Of a DNA stretch of 64,000 bases, positions 45,458 to 53,499 are shown piece after piece. The notes under the pieces were generated by a model. That model was given only the letters and a program-made list of their open reading frames with translations, was not told the origin of the DNA and made no database searches. Source of the DNA: Chryseobacterium sp. G0162 (GTDB lineage Bacteria > Bacteroidota > Bacteroidia > Flavobacteriales > Weeksellaceae); the NCBI RefSeq assembly GCF_003815715.1, contig NZ_CP033922.1, forward strand, positions 2,758,001 through 2,822,000, in the 5' to 3' direction. Numbering within the stretch: the first letter of the stretch is position 1; each line of letters begins with the position of its first letter. The position numbers and the translations under genes were made by a program.

Positions 45458-45880
45458 TTATTTTTTTAGTTCACATTCCGATATTTGTTCTATTTCAATA
45501 TTATGGCCTCTCAGGAACGATATTCCATCGTCGTCCGAATACTCATTAATATACACCAGTCTTGTAATACCTGCCTGCAGGATCAGCTTACTGCATTCCT
45601 TGCAGGGTGACAATGTTAAATATAACGTTGCTCCTTTTGCAGATTGTGTTGAAGCTGCCAGCTTTAAAATTGCGTTGGCTTCAGCATGCAATACATACCA
45701 GTGCGTTTTTCCCTCTCCATCTTCACAGCAGTTTTCGAACCCCATAGGAGTTCCGTTGTAACCATCTGAAATAATCATCCTATCTTTTACGATAAGAGCC
45801 CCTACTTGTTTTCTCTTACAGTAGGAGAGTTGCGCCCATTCCTGGGCCATTTTTAGATAAGCTTTATCAAACTTATTCAT
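45458..45880 (-). CDS. dCMP deaminase family protein
   Basis: A 140-residue zinc deaminase. Zinc ligands and the catalytic Glu are H65-A-E (HAEANAIL) and C93/C96 (SPCKEC); another Cys pair, C51/C52, lies in the loop NCCEDGEG. It converts dCMP to dUMP for dTTP synthesis (ComEB/DCD1-like). xerD starts 6 bases downstream, so the two are cotranscribed. Confidence 0.92.
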   Translation of the reverse strand: MNKFDKAYLKMAQEWAQLSYCKRKQVGALIVKDRMIISDGYNGTPMGFENCCEDGEGKTHWYVLHAEANAILKLAASTQSAKGATLYLTLSPCKECSKLILQAGITRLVYINEYSDDDGISFLRGHNIEIEQISECELKK

Positions 45881-45930
45881 ACCGCAGCATTAGTTTTCGA
45901 AATAATTTGGATTAAAATCTTTTAGAAAGA

Positions 45931-46698
45931 TTAGAAGCTCGGCTTTCTTTTCTCTAGGAAAGCAGCTACTCCTTCTTTCTTATCTTCCATTTCGAAAAGT
46001 TCTCCAAAATATTTAATTTCAGTTTCAAAACCTTTCTCCGTATCCGATAAATTTACGGCGTTGATCGCCTTCGATATTGCCATTGGTGAATTATGGGCAA
46101 TAGTACTCGCTAATTCTTTCGTTTTGGTTAATAATTCTTCAATAGGGTATACTTCATTGACCAATCCAATCTCTTTTGCTTTTTGAGCAGGGACCATTTT
46201 GGCAGAGAAGATCATTTCGTTGGCAATACCTTTTCCGACAAGTTTGGGAAGCCTTTGGGTTCCTCCGTATCCTGGAATTAATCCCAGTGTTACTTCAGGA
46301 AGTCCTAATCGGGCGTTTTCCGATGCATATCTGATATGGCATGCCATGGCAAGCTCTAAACCTCCTCCTAATGCAAAACCGTTGACGGCAGCAATGACAG
46401 GTTTGGATAGGTTTTCAATTTTGTTAAACAATGTATTTTGTCCGTTTCTTGCAAGTTCCTCAGCTTTTTCCTGTCCGAAGTCACTGAACTCCTTGATATC
46501 AGCTCCAGCTACAAATGATTTTTCTCCGCTGCCTGTAAGGATAATTACCCTGCAGGAAGTATCAGAATTAAGCTCATCCAATGCGGTGCTGATCTCCTGA
46601 ATAGTCTTTGCATTTAATGCATTTAAACTCTCAGGTCTGTTTATGGTAATGATAGATAATTTATCTTCCTTTTTTAATAATATATTTTCGTAACTCAT
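45931..46698 (-). CDS. Enoyl-CoA hydratase/isomerase (crotonase) family protein
   Basis: A 255-residue crotonase. The oxyanion-hole motifs are AGADIKEF (about 64-71) and NGFALGGGLELAMACH (about 108-123); the catalytic Glu region is LGLPEVTLGLIPGYGGTQRL. It matches short-chain enoyl-CoA hydratase in length and motifs. Role in fatty-acid or amino-acid breakdown cannot be told. The dCMP deaminase gene follows 50 bases downstream. Confidence 0.92.
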   Translation of the reverse strand: MSYENILLKKEDKLSIITINRPESLNALNAKTIQEISTALDELNSDTSCRVIILTGSGEKSFVAGADIKEFSDFGQEKAEELARNGQNTLFNKIENLSKPVIAAVNGFALGGGLELAMACHIRYASENARLGLPEVTLGLIPGYGGTQRLPKLVGKGIANEMIFSAKMVPAQKAKEIGLVNEVYPIEELLTKTKELASTIAHNSPMAISKAINAVNLSDTEKGFETEIKYFGELFEMEDKKEGVAAFLEKRKPSF

Positions 46699-46744
46699 TT
46701 TTCCACTTTAAAATATCATCCCTTGCAAATTATGAATTTTTTAC

Positions 46745-46784
46745 AAAAAAAAGGAAAAAATATTATTTTTTTTTCCCTTTTTTT
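46745..46784. terminator. A/T-rich hairpin between katA and the crotonase gene
   Basis: A run of A with GG in it pairs imperfectly with a T run with CCC in it around TATTA. It is weak, but its place 3' of katA fits a terminator. Confidence 0.35.
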
Positions 46785-46803
46785 AATTTATTGTTCAATA
46801 TGA

Positions 46804-48291
46804 TTATTTCGAGTGATTCATCATATTTGCATCGATATTGATATTTAGTTGTGAAGCTACTTTCATGCCAAGCTCAATGTTGGCGCGGAAAAAGTGACAT
46901 AATTGTCTGTTGATAATTTCCTCTCTTTTAGGTCCACTGATTCCCTTCATGCTGCCTACGATATTTTGGATCAGATTATTCCTGTCTTCTGCATTCATTG
47001 CTTTAGAATAAAGAAGCCCCGGTTGCGTATAATGATCGCTGTCATTATCATTTCTGTTGTAGTTGGCAACATGAGCGCTATCTAATTCATATTCATAGTT
47101 TTTGTAAGAAACATCGGGGTTGATGTCATCAAAACTATTGGGATAATAATTCGGTTTATCCTGATACTGGCTGGAATCTGCCATATAACCATCTCTCTGA
47201 TAATTATTGACAGCAAAAGGACATCTGTTTACTTCTAATTGATGAGCATTTACACCTACTCTGTATCGGTGGGCGTCTGGGTAAGAGAATAATCTTCCCT
47301 GAAGCATTTTGTCCGGAGAAAAACTAATTCCGTTGATCAGACTGCTTGGTGAGAATGTAGATTGTTCAACATGAGCAAAATAGTTGACAGGAACTTCATT
47401 CAATTCCATTTCTCCTACTTCAATCAAAGGGAAGTCATCATGGAACCAAACCTTTGTCACATCAAAAGGATTCCATCTGAAATCTTTTGCCTGTTCCTCA
47501 GTCATCACCTGGATGTACATGGTCCATTTCGGAAAATCTCCATTTTCGATAGCATTGCAAAGATCTTCCTGTGCAAAGTCCGGGTTTTCTCCTGCCATTT
47601 TCACTGCATCCCCATCGGTGAAGTTTTTCACCCCTTGTTTTGTTTTGAAGTGGAATTTTACCCATACTCTTTCATTTTTATCATTAATCATGGAGAAAGT
47701 ATGAGATCCGAAGCCATGCATATGTCTATAGCCATAAGGAGTTCCTCTGTCTGACATAAGTATAAGAACCTGATGAAGTGATTCCGGGTTTAAACTCCAG
47801 AAATCCCACATCATTGTGGCGCTTTTTAAATTGGTTTTTGGAACCCTTTTTTGGGTATGAATAAAATCCGGGAATTTTTTGGCATCCTTAATAAAGAATA
47901 CTGGTGTGTTATTTCCTACCAGATCCCAGTTTCCATCTTCCGTATAAAACTTCAGCGCAAATCCTCTTGGGTCCCTTGCTGTATCTGCGCTTCCTTTTTC
48001 ACCACCAACGGTAGAAAAACGGGCAAACATTCTGCAGGAGTTTCCTACTTTTGAAAATAATTTAGCCTTAGTATACTGGCTGATGTCATGCGTTACGGTA
48101 AAAGTTCCATACGCTCCGCTTCCTTTGGCGTGTACAATTCTTTCAGGAATCCTTTCCCTAACGAAATGTGCAAGATTTTCCTGAAGGACAAAGTCTTGCA
48201 GCAATACCGGGCCTCTTGGTCCTACCGTCTGGGAATCCTGATGCTCAAAATAAGGTGCGCCGTTGCTTAACGTTAATTTTTTAGAATCCAT
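46804..48291 (-). CDS. katA: Catalase, small-subunit haem type
   Basis: About 495 residues from the ATG at 48291 (MDSKKLTLSNGAPYFEHQDS); an extension to 48357 has no family support and covers the promoter. The distal His is in RIPERIVHAKGSGAYGTF, the distal Asn in LVGNNTPVFFIKD, and the proximal Tyr in RLFSYPDAHRYRVG. Length fits clade 3 small-subunit catalases. It destroys hydrogen peroxide. It is divergent from oxyR, its likely regulator. Confidence 0.95.
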   Translation of the reverse strand: MDSKKLTLSNGAPYFEHQDSQTVGPRGPVLLQDFVLQENLAHFVRERIPERIVHAKGSGAYGTFTVTHDISQYTKAKLFSKVGNSCRMFARFSTVGGEKGSADTARDPRGFALKFYTEDGNWDLVGNNTPVFFIKDAKKFPDFIHTQKRVPKTNLKSATMMWDFWSLNPESLHQVLILMSDRGTPYGYRHMHGFGSHTFSMINDKNERVWVKFHFKTKQGVKNFTDGDAVKMAGENPDFAQEDLCNAIENGDFPKWTMYIQVMTEEQAKDFRWNPFDVTKVWFHDDFPLIEVGEMELNEVPVNYFAHVEQSTFSPSSLINGISFSPDKMLQGRLFSYPDAHRYRVGVNAHQLEVNRCPFAVNNYQRDGYMADSSQYQDKPNYYPNSFDDINPDVSYKNYEYELDSAHVANYNRNDNDSDHYTQPGLLYSKAMNAEDRNNLIQNIVGSMKGISGPKREEIINRQLCHFFRANIELGMKVASQLNINIDANMMNHSK

Positions 48292-48354
48292 ATATTGATG
48301 ATTTGAATAATTATTCTCGTATTTTCTAAATCGAAGTGTAAAGGTACTAATTAT

Positions 48355-48388
48355 CAAATTTACTTGAATTTTTAATTGCTAATAACAA
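48355..48388 (-). promoter_or_regulatory. Promoter of katA
   Basis: On the minus strand: TTG (48388-48386), 23 bases, TAAATTTG (48362-48355). It overlaps the oxyR promoter (48376-48404) by 13 bases, so one bound regulator could affect both. Confidence 0.5.
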
Positions 48389-48404
48389 AAACGTTATATC
48401 TTTG
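48376..48404 (+). promoter_or_regulatory. Promoter of oxyR
   Basis: TTG (48376-48378), 18 bases, TATCTTTG (48397-48404), a full match to the consensus; the ATG is 20 bases further. Confidence 0.6.
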
Positions 48405-48424
48405 TAATAGATAATATTAATCAA

Positions 48425-49375
48425 ATGAACATTCAACAATTGGAGTATCTTATCGCTGTGGATAAGTATAAACATTTTGGAAAAGCGGCTCAGGCGTGCT
48501 TCATTACCCAGCCTACCTTAAGTGCCATGATACAGAAATTTGAGGATGAATTGGATGTGAAGGTTTTCGACAGAACTACACACCCGATCCGTACTACAGA
48601 TGTAGGTCTTCAGATCATCGATCAGGCGAAGGTGATTATAGAATCTGTCAATGAGCTGAAAAACAAAGCCAACCTGTTGAATAACATTTTAGGTGGAACC
48701 ATTAACCTTGGAATTATTCCAACTGTTTCTTCGTTTATCTTGCCTACTGAGATTTTCAAATTCCTAGAGACGAATCCGAAGATCCAGATGAATGTAAAGG
48801 AAATGACAACGGATAATATTATTAAAGCTTTGAAAGCAGGAGAATTGGATGCTGGAATTATTTCTACGCCATACGATACCGCTGATGAGTTTTACCAGGA
48901 TTTCTTATTCAATGAAGAGTTAATGATCTACAGTTCCAATACGGAAGCAAATAAAAAGAACTCTTACATTATTCCTGAAGAATTGAATGTAGAAAAAGTT
49001 TGGTTGCTTGAAGAAGGAAACTGTTTGAGAAATCAGTTCGAAAATATCTGCCATCTGAAAGAAAATACCCTGAAGCCTAAAAATTTAGATTTCTTAGCTT
49101 CCAATATTCAGACTTTGGTACACATGGTAGACAAAGTAGGAGGGATCAGTATTCTTCCGGAATTGGCGTTAAGTCAACTTTCTGAAGAGCAGAAAAAGAA
49201 TGTTTTCAGATTCAAGAAGCCTTTCCCTTACAGAGAAATCAGTATTATTTACTATAAGCCAACCTTTAAGCAAAAGATCATTGATGAATTGGCGCACTCT
49301 ATCAAAAATTCTTTGGAGCTTAAGTTGAATTACCACGAAAGTCCGAAAGAATTTGTAAGCATCAAGCCTCAGTAG
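48425..49375 (+). CDS. oxyR: Hydrogen peroxide-sensing LysR regulator OxyR
   Basis: A 316-residue LysR-type regulator. The N-terminal HTH (about 1-60: MNIQQLEYLIAVDKYKHFGK, TQPTLSAMIQKFEDEL) is followed by a substrate-domain. The redox pair is C200 and C209 in EEGNCLRNQFENICHL, with the same nine-residue spacing and the same LR after the first Cys as E. coli C199/C208. Divergence from katA supports the identity. In the family, disulfide formation activates catalase genes. Confidence 0.95.
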   Translation: MNIQQLEYLIAVDKYKHFGKAAQACFITQPTLSAMIQKFEDELDVKVFDRTTHPIRTTDVGLQIIDQAKVIIESVNELKNKANLLNNILGGTINLGIIPTVSSFILPTEIFKFLETNPKIQMNVKEMTTDNIIKALKAGELDAGIISTPYDTADEFYQDFLFNEELMIYSSNTEANKKNSYIIPEELNVEKVWLLEEGNCLRNQFENICHLKENTLKPKNLDFLASNIQTLVHMVDKVGGISILPELALSQLSEEQKKNVFRFKKPFPYREISIIYYKPTFKQKIIDELAHSIKNSLELKLNYHESPKEFVSIKPQ

Positions 49376-49386
49376 TCAAGAGGCTT
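49364..49386 (+). terminator. Weak hairpin at the oxyR stop codon
   Basis: AAGCCTC (49364-49370) / GAGGCTT (49380-49386) with the stop in the loop; no T-run follows. Confidence 0.3.
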
Positions 49387-49440
49387 TACAATGATACAAA
49401 TCATTAATTTAAAGAAAATTATAATTAATAAACAAAAATT

Positions 49441-49471
49441 TTGAGTATTACGAAAATAGTGCTTAAATTTG
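49441..49471 (+). promoter_or_regulatory. Promoter of the metK leader
   Basis: TTG (49441-49443), 20 bases, TAAATTTG (49464-49471): a perfect match to the Bacteroidetes consensus. Transcription would start near 49477, just before the SAM-II-like aptamer and about 134 bases before metK. Confidence 0.75.
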
Positions 49472-49485
49472 CTGACGTTTATTAA

Positions 49486-49540
49486 CGAGGAAAAATTTGA
49501 CCTGATTGCAACCTCTATAAAAATATGCTAAAACAGTATT
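49486..49540 (+). promoter_or_regulatory. SAM-II-like riboswitch upstream of metK
   Basis: The order and sequence of the SAM-II core are present: P1 GAGG (49487-49490) with CCTC (49512-49515), loop ATTTGACC (49495-49502) and TTGCAA (49506-49511), then an A-rich linker and GCTAAAA (49527-49533). CTG (49502-49504) can pair with CAG (49534-49536) as the pseudoknot helix. The reference SAM-II aptamer has the same blocks AUUUAACC, UUGCAA and GCUAAAA at like spacing. The placement before S-adenosylmethionine synthetase fits feedback control. A covariance search has not been run. Confidence 0.8.
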
Positions 49541-49590
49541 CTTTTTTCTGGGCAATTTTATTCTTATTTTTCTTCATCACTATTTTTTAA
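49525..49590 (+). CDS. 21-residue hydrophobic micro-ORF between riboswitch and metK
   Basis: The ATG (49525-49527) shares its G with the conserved GCTAAAA of the SAM-II-like aptamer. The product is MLKQYSFFWAILFLFFFITI plus a final Phe, one predicted transmembrane helix, with a stop at 49588-49590, 20 bases before metK. Lys/Gln at the N terminus and the unbroken hydrophobic run look selected rather than random, though T-rich DNA makes Phe and Ile codons by chance. No family is recognised. Confidence 0.5.
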   Translation: MLKQYSFFWAILFLFFFITIF

Positions 49591-49610
49591 TCTAAAAAAC
49601 AAAGAATAAT

Positions 49611-50891
49611 ATGTCTTATTTATTTACATCTGAATCAGTTTCAGAAGGACATCCGGATAAAATCGCCGACCAAATCTCAGATGCATTAATCGATCATTTC
49701 TTAGCATACGATAAAAGTTCAAAAGTAGCATGTGAAACTCTTGTAACAACAGGACAGGTAGTACTGGCAGGAGAAGTAAAATCTGATGCTTACCTTGATG
49801 TACAGACCATTGCCAGAGAAGTAATCAACGGAATTGGGTATACAAAAGGTGAATACATGTTCAATGGTGATTCTTGTGGAGTAATCTCTGCGATCCATGA
49901 GCAGTCTCCGGATATCAACCAGGGGGTTGACAGAGCCGTAAATGATGAGTCATTCGAAGCTAAGGCAAATGCTCAGGGTGCTGGTGATCAGGGAATGATG
50001 TTTGGGTACGCTACAAACGAGACGGCAAATTATATGCCTCTTGCTTTGGATTTAGCACACACAATCCTTAAAGAACTTTCTGCGATCAGAAGAGAAAATA
50101 AAGAGATTGCTTACTTACGTCCTGATGCAAAAAGCCAGGTAACCATTGAGTACTCTGACGATCATAAACCAATCAGAATTGATTCTATCGTAGTTTCTAC
50201 TCAGCACGATGACTTCGGAACAGAAGAAGAAATGCTGAACAAAATCCGTGAAGATATCAAGAACATCCTTGTTCCTAGAGTGGTTGCTCAGCAGACTGAG
50301 GAAATCAAAGCTCTATTCAACGATCAGATCAAATATCACATTAACCCTACAGGTAAATTTGTAATCGGTGGTCCTCACGGAGATACAGGTCTTACAGGGA
50401 GAAAAATTATTGTAGATACTTACGGTGGTAAAGGAGCTCACGGTGGAGGTGCTTTCTCTGGAAAAGATCCTTCAAAAGTAGACAGAAGTGCTGCGTATGC
50501 AACGAGACATATTGCTAAAAACCTTGTAGCAGCTGGTGTTGCTGATGAAGTTTTGGTGCAGGTTTCTTATGCGATTGGAGTGGCTGAACCTTGTGGTTTA
50601 TACATCAATACTTATGGAACGGCTAAAATTGATCTTCACGATGGAGATATCGCTAAAAAAGTGTCTACTATTTTCGATTTAAGACCTTACGCTATTGAGC
50701 AGAACTTAAAATTAAGAAACCCTATCTATCAGGAAACGGCTTCTTACGGACATATGGGTAAAGAGCATTATGTAGCTGACAAAACATTCAACAAAGGTCA
50801 TAAGAATGAGCTTACGTTGGAGGGGCTTGAGTTCTTTACTTGGGAAAAACTAGACAAAGTTGACGAAATTAAAGCCGCTTTCGGAATTTAA
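49611..50891 (+). CDS. metK: S-adenosylmethionine synthetase
   Basis: A 426-residue enzyme that makes SAM from methionine and ATP. Family blocks: [19 protein letters not shown] near the N terminus, [36 protein letters not shown] and [20 protein letters not shown]. Length is in the long range of the bacterial family. It lies behind a SAM-II-like riboswitch and a 21-codon ORF, so feedback by its own product is likely. A terminator follows. Confidence 0.97.
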   Translation: MSYLFTSESVSEGHPDKIADQISDALIDHFLAYDKSSKVACETLVTTGQVVLAGEVKSDAYLDVQTIAREVINGIGYTKGEYMFNGDSCGVISAIHEQSPDINQGVDRAVNDESFEAKANAQGAGDQGMMFGYATNETANYMPLALDLAHTILKELSAIRRENKEIAYLRPDAKSQVTIEYSDDHKPIRIDSIVVSTQHDDFGTEEEMLNKIREDIKNILVPRVVAQQTEEIKALFNDQIKYHINPTGKFVIGGPHGDTGLTGRKIIVDTYGGKGAHGGGAFSGKDPSKVDRSAAYATRHIAKNLVAAGVADEVLVQVSYAIGVAEPCGLYINTYGTAKIDLHDGDIAKKVSTIFDLRPYAIEQNLKLRNPIYQETASYGHMGKEHYVADKTFNKGHKNELTLEGLEFFTWEKLDKVDEIKAAFGI

Positions 50892-50916
50892 TTTTTTCTC
50901 CAGACTAAATATTATG

Positions 50917-50950
50917 AACTGCTTTATCTTCTGATAAGGCAGTTTTTTTT
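50917..50950 (+). terminator. Terminator after metK
   Basis: AACTGCTTTATC / GATAAGGCAGTT, 12 bp with one G-T pair, then eight T. Confidence 0.88.
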
Positions 50951-50976
50951 AATTTTACAGCTTAATAAATTGAAAG

Positions 50977-51468
50977 ATGATGAATTTTCGAACTGCAGTT
51001 GCCATTCTATCCCTGTTTTTGCTAAGTACATTGGTGAAAGCACAATATACCATGCATAAAATGATCAGTGTAGGATATACCTACCAGAATCAAAGCTTTG
51101 GAGAAGTAGGTGGGAAGTTGCTTTTTCTTAAAAATGATGATGTAATTTACAGATTGGGCGGCTCTGCTTTAATGGGAGTAGCAGATTCAAAGTTTGCCAT
51201 TATGCCGAAATTGCAGGCAGACGTTTTACTTAATTTTGAAAAGAATGTGGATTTCTACCACTCTTATTACTTTTTAATGGGGGCGGAAGGAACCAACAAA
51301 TATATTGCTCCCAAGATAGGGGTTACCTTATTTGGTATGCTTGATCTTACCGGAGGGTATGCTTTTCCTATTGGAGATGCCAGATTAAATGGAAAAGAAA
51401 TGAAAGGGTTAAATATTAATTTTACATTAAATATCCCTACTGTATTCATTCATGATATGTTTAAATGA
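50977..51468 (+). CDS. Exported hypothetical protein, probable small beta-barrel
   Basis: A 163-residue protein with a signal peptide (about 1-22, ending LVKAQ). The rest has alternating hydrophobic/polar strands rich in Gly, Tyr and Phe (SVGYTYQNQSFGEVGGKLLF, DLTGGYAFPIG) and ends in an aromatic residue close to Phe-Lys, as in outer-membrane barrels. I recognise no family. ATG 50977 and ATG 50980 are adjacent, and either may be used. Confidence 0.7.
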   Translation: MMNFRTAVAILSLFLLSTLVKAQYTMHKMISVGYTYQNQSFGEVGGKLLFLKNDDVIYRLGGSALMGVADSKFAIMPKLQADVLLNFEKNVDFYHSYYFLMGAEGTNKYIAPKIGVTLFGMLDLTGGYAFPIGDARLNGKEMKGLNINFTLNIPTVFIHDMFK

Positions 51469-51663
51469 TTTTTTTTAAATTTTTATAGTGAAAATTTAAT
51501 AATTGCTTAACAGTTATTAAAAAATTATTATATTTACGCCATAATATAATTGTACCGCCTATCGAAGAGACTCTACTCTGAAGAACTGTTTTGTATATAC
51601 AGCAAAAACCAGATAATGTATCTGGGCGATAGCTGGGCTGCAAATATTATATTGAGAAGAGTT

Positions 51664-52254
51664 ATGAAATCAAAATCGGATAGTTTACTAATTTCGCTTT
51701 ACCAGAAAGGTGACGAGGGCGCATTATCAACCCTTATTCATCGTCATCAGAGAGAACTGTTTACATTCATTTTTTACAAAATAAATGATGAAGATTTAGC
51801 CAATGATATTTTTCAGGATACATTCATGAAAATTATTGTGATGCTAAAAGAAGGACGTTACAACGAAGAGGGTAAATTTATCCTTTGGGCTAAAAGAATC
51901 TCTCACAACCTTATCATCGATCATTTCAGATCAAAAGCCAAAAACATTAAAGTTTCGGAGACTACTTTTGAGTCGGACGAATATTCTATTTTTGACCTGA
52001 TCAGAGAGCCTTCTGAAAATATTGAAGATCAGCTGGTGACCAATCAGATCCAGGAAGACCTACTGAGGATGTTACAATTTCTTCCCTTAAATCAACAAGA
52101 AGTAATTAAATTGAGGTTTTTTGACGGATTGAGTTTTAAGGAAATTGCCGATCATACCGATATGAGTATTAATACCACATTAGGGAGAGTAAGATATGCG
52201 TTGATAAACCTGAGAAAAATCATGGAAGAAAATAACATAATATTAACCAGATAG
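51664..52254 (+). CDS. ECF-type RNA polymerase sigma factor
   Basis: About 196 residues from the ATG at 51664; a frame extension to 51550 runs into the upstream leader. Sigma region 2 has HRHQRELFTFIFYKINDEDL then ANDIFQDTFMKIIVML and HNLIIDHFR; region 4 has FLPLNQQEVIKLRFFDGLSF and KEIADHTDMSINTTLGRVRY. It is a sigma-70 of the extracytoplasmic-function class. No typical membrane anti-sigma is adjacent; a 44-residue basic protein follows after 47 bases. Confidence 0.92.
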   Translation: MKSKSDSLLISLYQKGDEGALSTLIHRHQRELFTFIFYKINDEDLANDIFQDTFMKIIVMLKEGRYNEEGKFILWAKRISHNLIIDHFRSKAKNIKVSETTFESDEYSIFDLIREPSENIEDQLVTNQIQEDLLRMLQFLPLNQQEVIKLRFFDGLSFKEIADHTDMSINTTLGRVRYALINLRKIMEENNIILTR

Positions 52255-52301
52255 ATAATATTCTATGAAATTTCACGTTTTAAGGAAAACATACTTCGCT
52301 T

Positions 52302-52436
52302 ATGAAAAAAAATGACTCCTTAAAAGTGAAAACTTTGAAACCTAAAAAACAAACCATCGATTTTCTGCTCAATTTTTCTAAAAGTATTGAAATTGTGAAA
52401 AGCAAGAGCAAGAATTATCCTATTACAAAAAATTAA
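52302..52436 (+). CDS. 44-residue basic protein downstream of the sigma factor
   Basis: ATG 52302 to TAA 52434-52436. The sequence begins MKKNDSLKVKTLKPKKQTID and continues FLLNFSKSIEIVKSKSKN before YPITKN; 13 lysines, no Cys, no membrane helix. It sits 47 bases after the ECF sigma gene. I recall short Lys-rich proteins with a FLLNFSKS-like core after sigma genes in flavobacteria but cannot check that. It might bind the sigma factor, nucleic acid or nothing. Confidence 0.65.
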   Translation: MKKNDSLKVKTLKPKKQTIDFLLNFSKSIEIVKSKSKNYPITKN

Positions 52437-52442
52437 AATTAT

Positions 52443-52450
52443 TAACTTTG
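52443..52450 (+). promoter_or_regulatory. -7 promoter element of the YjjG-type gene
   Basis: TAACTTTG ends 6 bases before the ATG at 52457 and covers the TTG at 52448 that a frame-based start would use. No TTG at -33. Confidence 0.45.
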
Positions 52451-52456
52451 TGCTGT

Positions 52457-53152
52457 ATGAAAATGCAGCACGTTTTTTTTGACCTGGACAATACGCTCTG
52501 GGATCATCGCAGAAATGCCTATCTGGCCATCAAAGAACTTTTCGAAAAACAGGAAATCAATTCGAAGTATAATATCGACTTTGAAGAGTTTCATGCTGTT
52601 TACCATGATATCAATGAAGAATTATGGGAGAAAATCAGAGATGGAATTATAGGCAAAGAGTATTTGAGAGAACACCGTTTTTATGACTCCTTCATGCATT
52701 TTGGAGTAGACAATAAGGAGCTTTCCCTTTATTTTGAGGAAAACTTCCTGGATAATATTGTAAGTCATAATGAACTGGTAGAAGGGGCAGAAGATGTCCT
52801 TGAATATCTGAAGTCTAAGAATTATAAACTCCATATTATTTCTAACGGCTTTCAGGAGGTAACAGAAAGAAAATGTACCCTTTCCGGAATTGCGCCTTAT
52901 TTTGAAACCATTACCAGTGCAGATGCGGTGGGAGTAAGGAAACCGAATCCAAAGATTTTTGAATATTCCCTTGGGCTTTCTGAAGCTAAGAAGGAAGAGA
53001 GTATCATGATTGGTGATGACTGGATTGCTGATGCATTGGGAGGAAGAGATTTCGGAATGGAAGCGATCTTCTTTGATGTGTATAAAGAAGATAAAAAAGA
53101 AGCCGGATTAAAGGCTATTACCCATCTTCAACAGATTAAGGAATACTTATAA
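52457..53152 (+). CDS. YjjG-type HAD pyrimidine nucleotidase
   Basis: About 231 residues of the HAD superfamily. Motif I is FFDLDNTLWDHRRN with the nucleophile Asp; motif II is HIISNGFQE; motif III/IV has VGVRKPNPKIFEYSLG with the Lys and IMIGDDWIADALGGRD. YjjG-family enzymes dephosphorylate noncanonical and pyrimidine nucleotides to keep them out of DNA. The ATG at 52457 is chosen because the upstream TTG lies in a promoter element. Confidence 0.9.
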   Translation: MKMQHVFFDLDNTLWDHRRNAYLAIKELFEKQEINSKYNIDFEEFHAVYHDINEELWEKIRDGIIGKEYLREHRFYDSFMHFGVDNKELSLYFEENFLDNIVSHNELVEGAEDVLEYLKSKNYKLHIISNGFQEVTERKCTLSGIAPYFETITSADAVGVRKPNPKIFEYSLGLSEAKKEESIMIGDDWIADALGGRDFGMEAIFFDVYKEDKKEAGLKAITHLQQIKEYL

Positions 53153-53179
53153 AATTTTAAGACGATTCAGTCTGAAATG

Positions 53180-53211
53180 AAAGCCATTAAGTTCATCTTA
53201 ATGGCTTTTCT
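53180..53211 (+). terminator. Terminator after the YjjG-type gene
   Basis: AAAGCCATTAAG (53180-53191), loop TTCAT, CTTAATGGCTTT (53197-53208), perfect over 12 bp. Confidence 0.88.
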
Positions 53212-53249
53212 GTTTAAAATATACTGATAATAAAAATATAGTTTTCGGT

Positions 53250-53342
53250 TTGTCATTCTGAATACAAACTGTAGTTCAGAAGTGGGATGAAGAATCTATT
53301 GAATATTATAAAGTGAGATTATTCCTTACGTCAGAATGACAA
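53250..53342. repeat. 93-base element with 12-base terminal inverted repeats
   Basis: TTGTCATTCTGA (53250-53261) is the exact complement of TCAGAATGACAA (53331-53342). The inside contains GATGAAGAATCTATTG. No ORF. I know similar GTCATTCTGA ... TCAGAATGAC elements from related genomes. The rest of the 53153-53499 gap holds only the upstream terminator (53180-53211) and A+T-rich sequence. Confidence 0.6.
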
Positions 53343-53499
53343 CAATGGTGTAAAATGATAGAAGTGTGAAATATATTATTCTCATTTCTTTCACATACTC
53401 AATTTACCCTCTTATTTTCTGCACATTAAGTTTTTCCCAATTCTTTCCCAAATTGATTTGGAACTTTGCTCCATAATAATGACAGAAAAATTAAATCTT

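Noticed and set aside
46699..46803. Long poly-A/T tract between katA and the crotonase gene as an origin or special element
   Set aside because: Simple A/T runs are common in this genome type; a weak terminator is enough to explain it.
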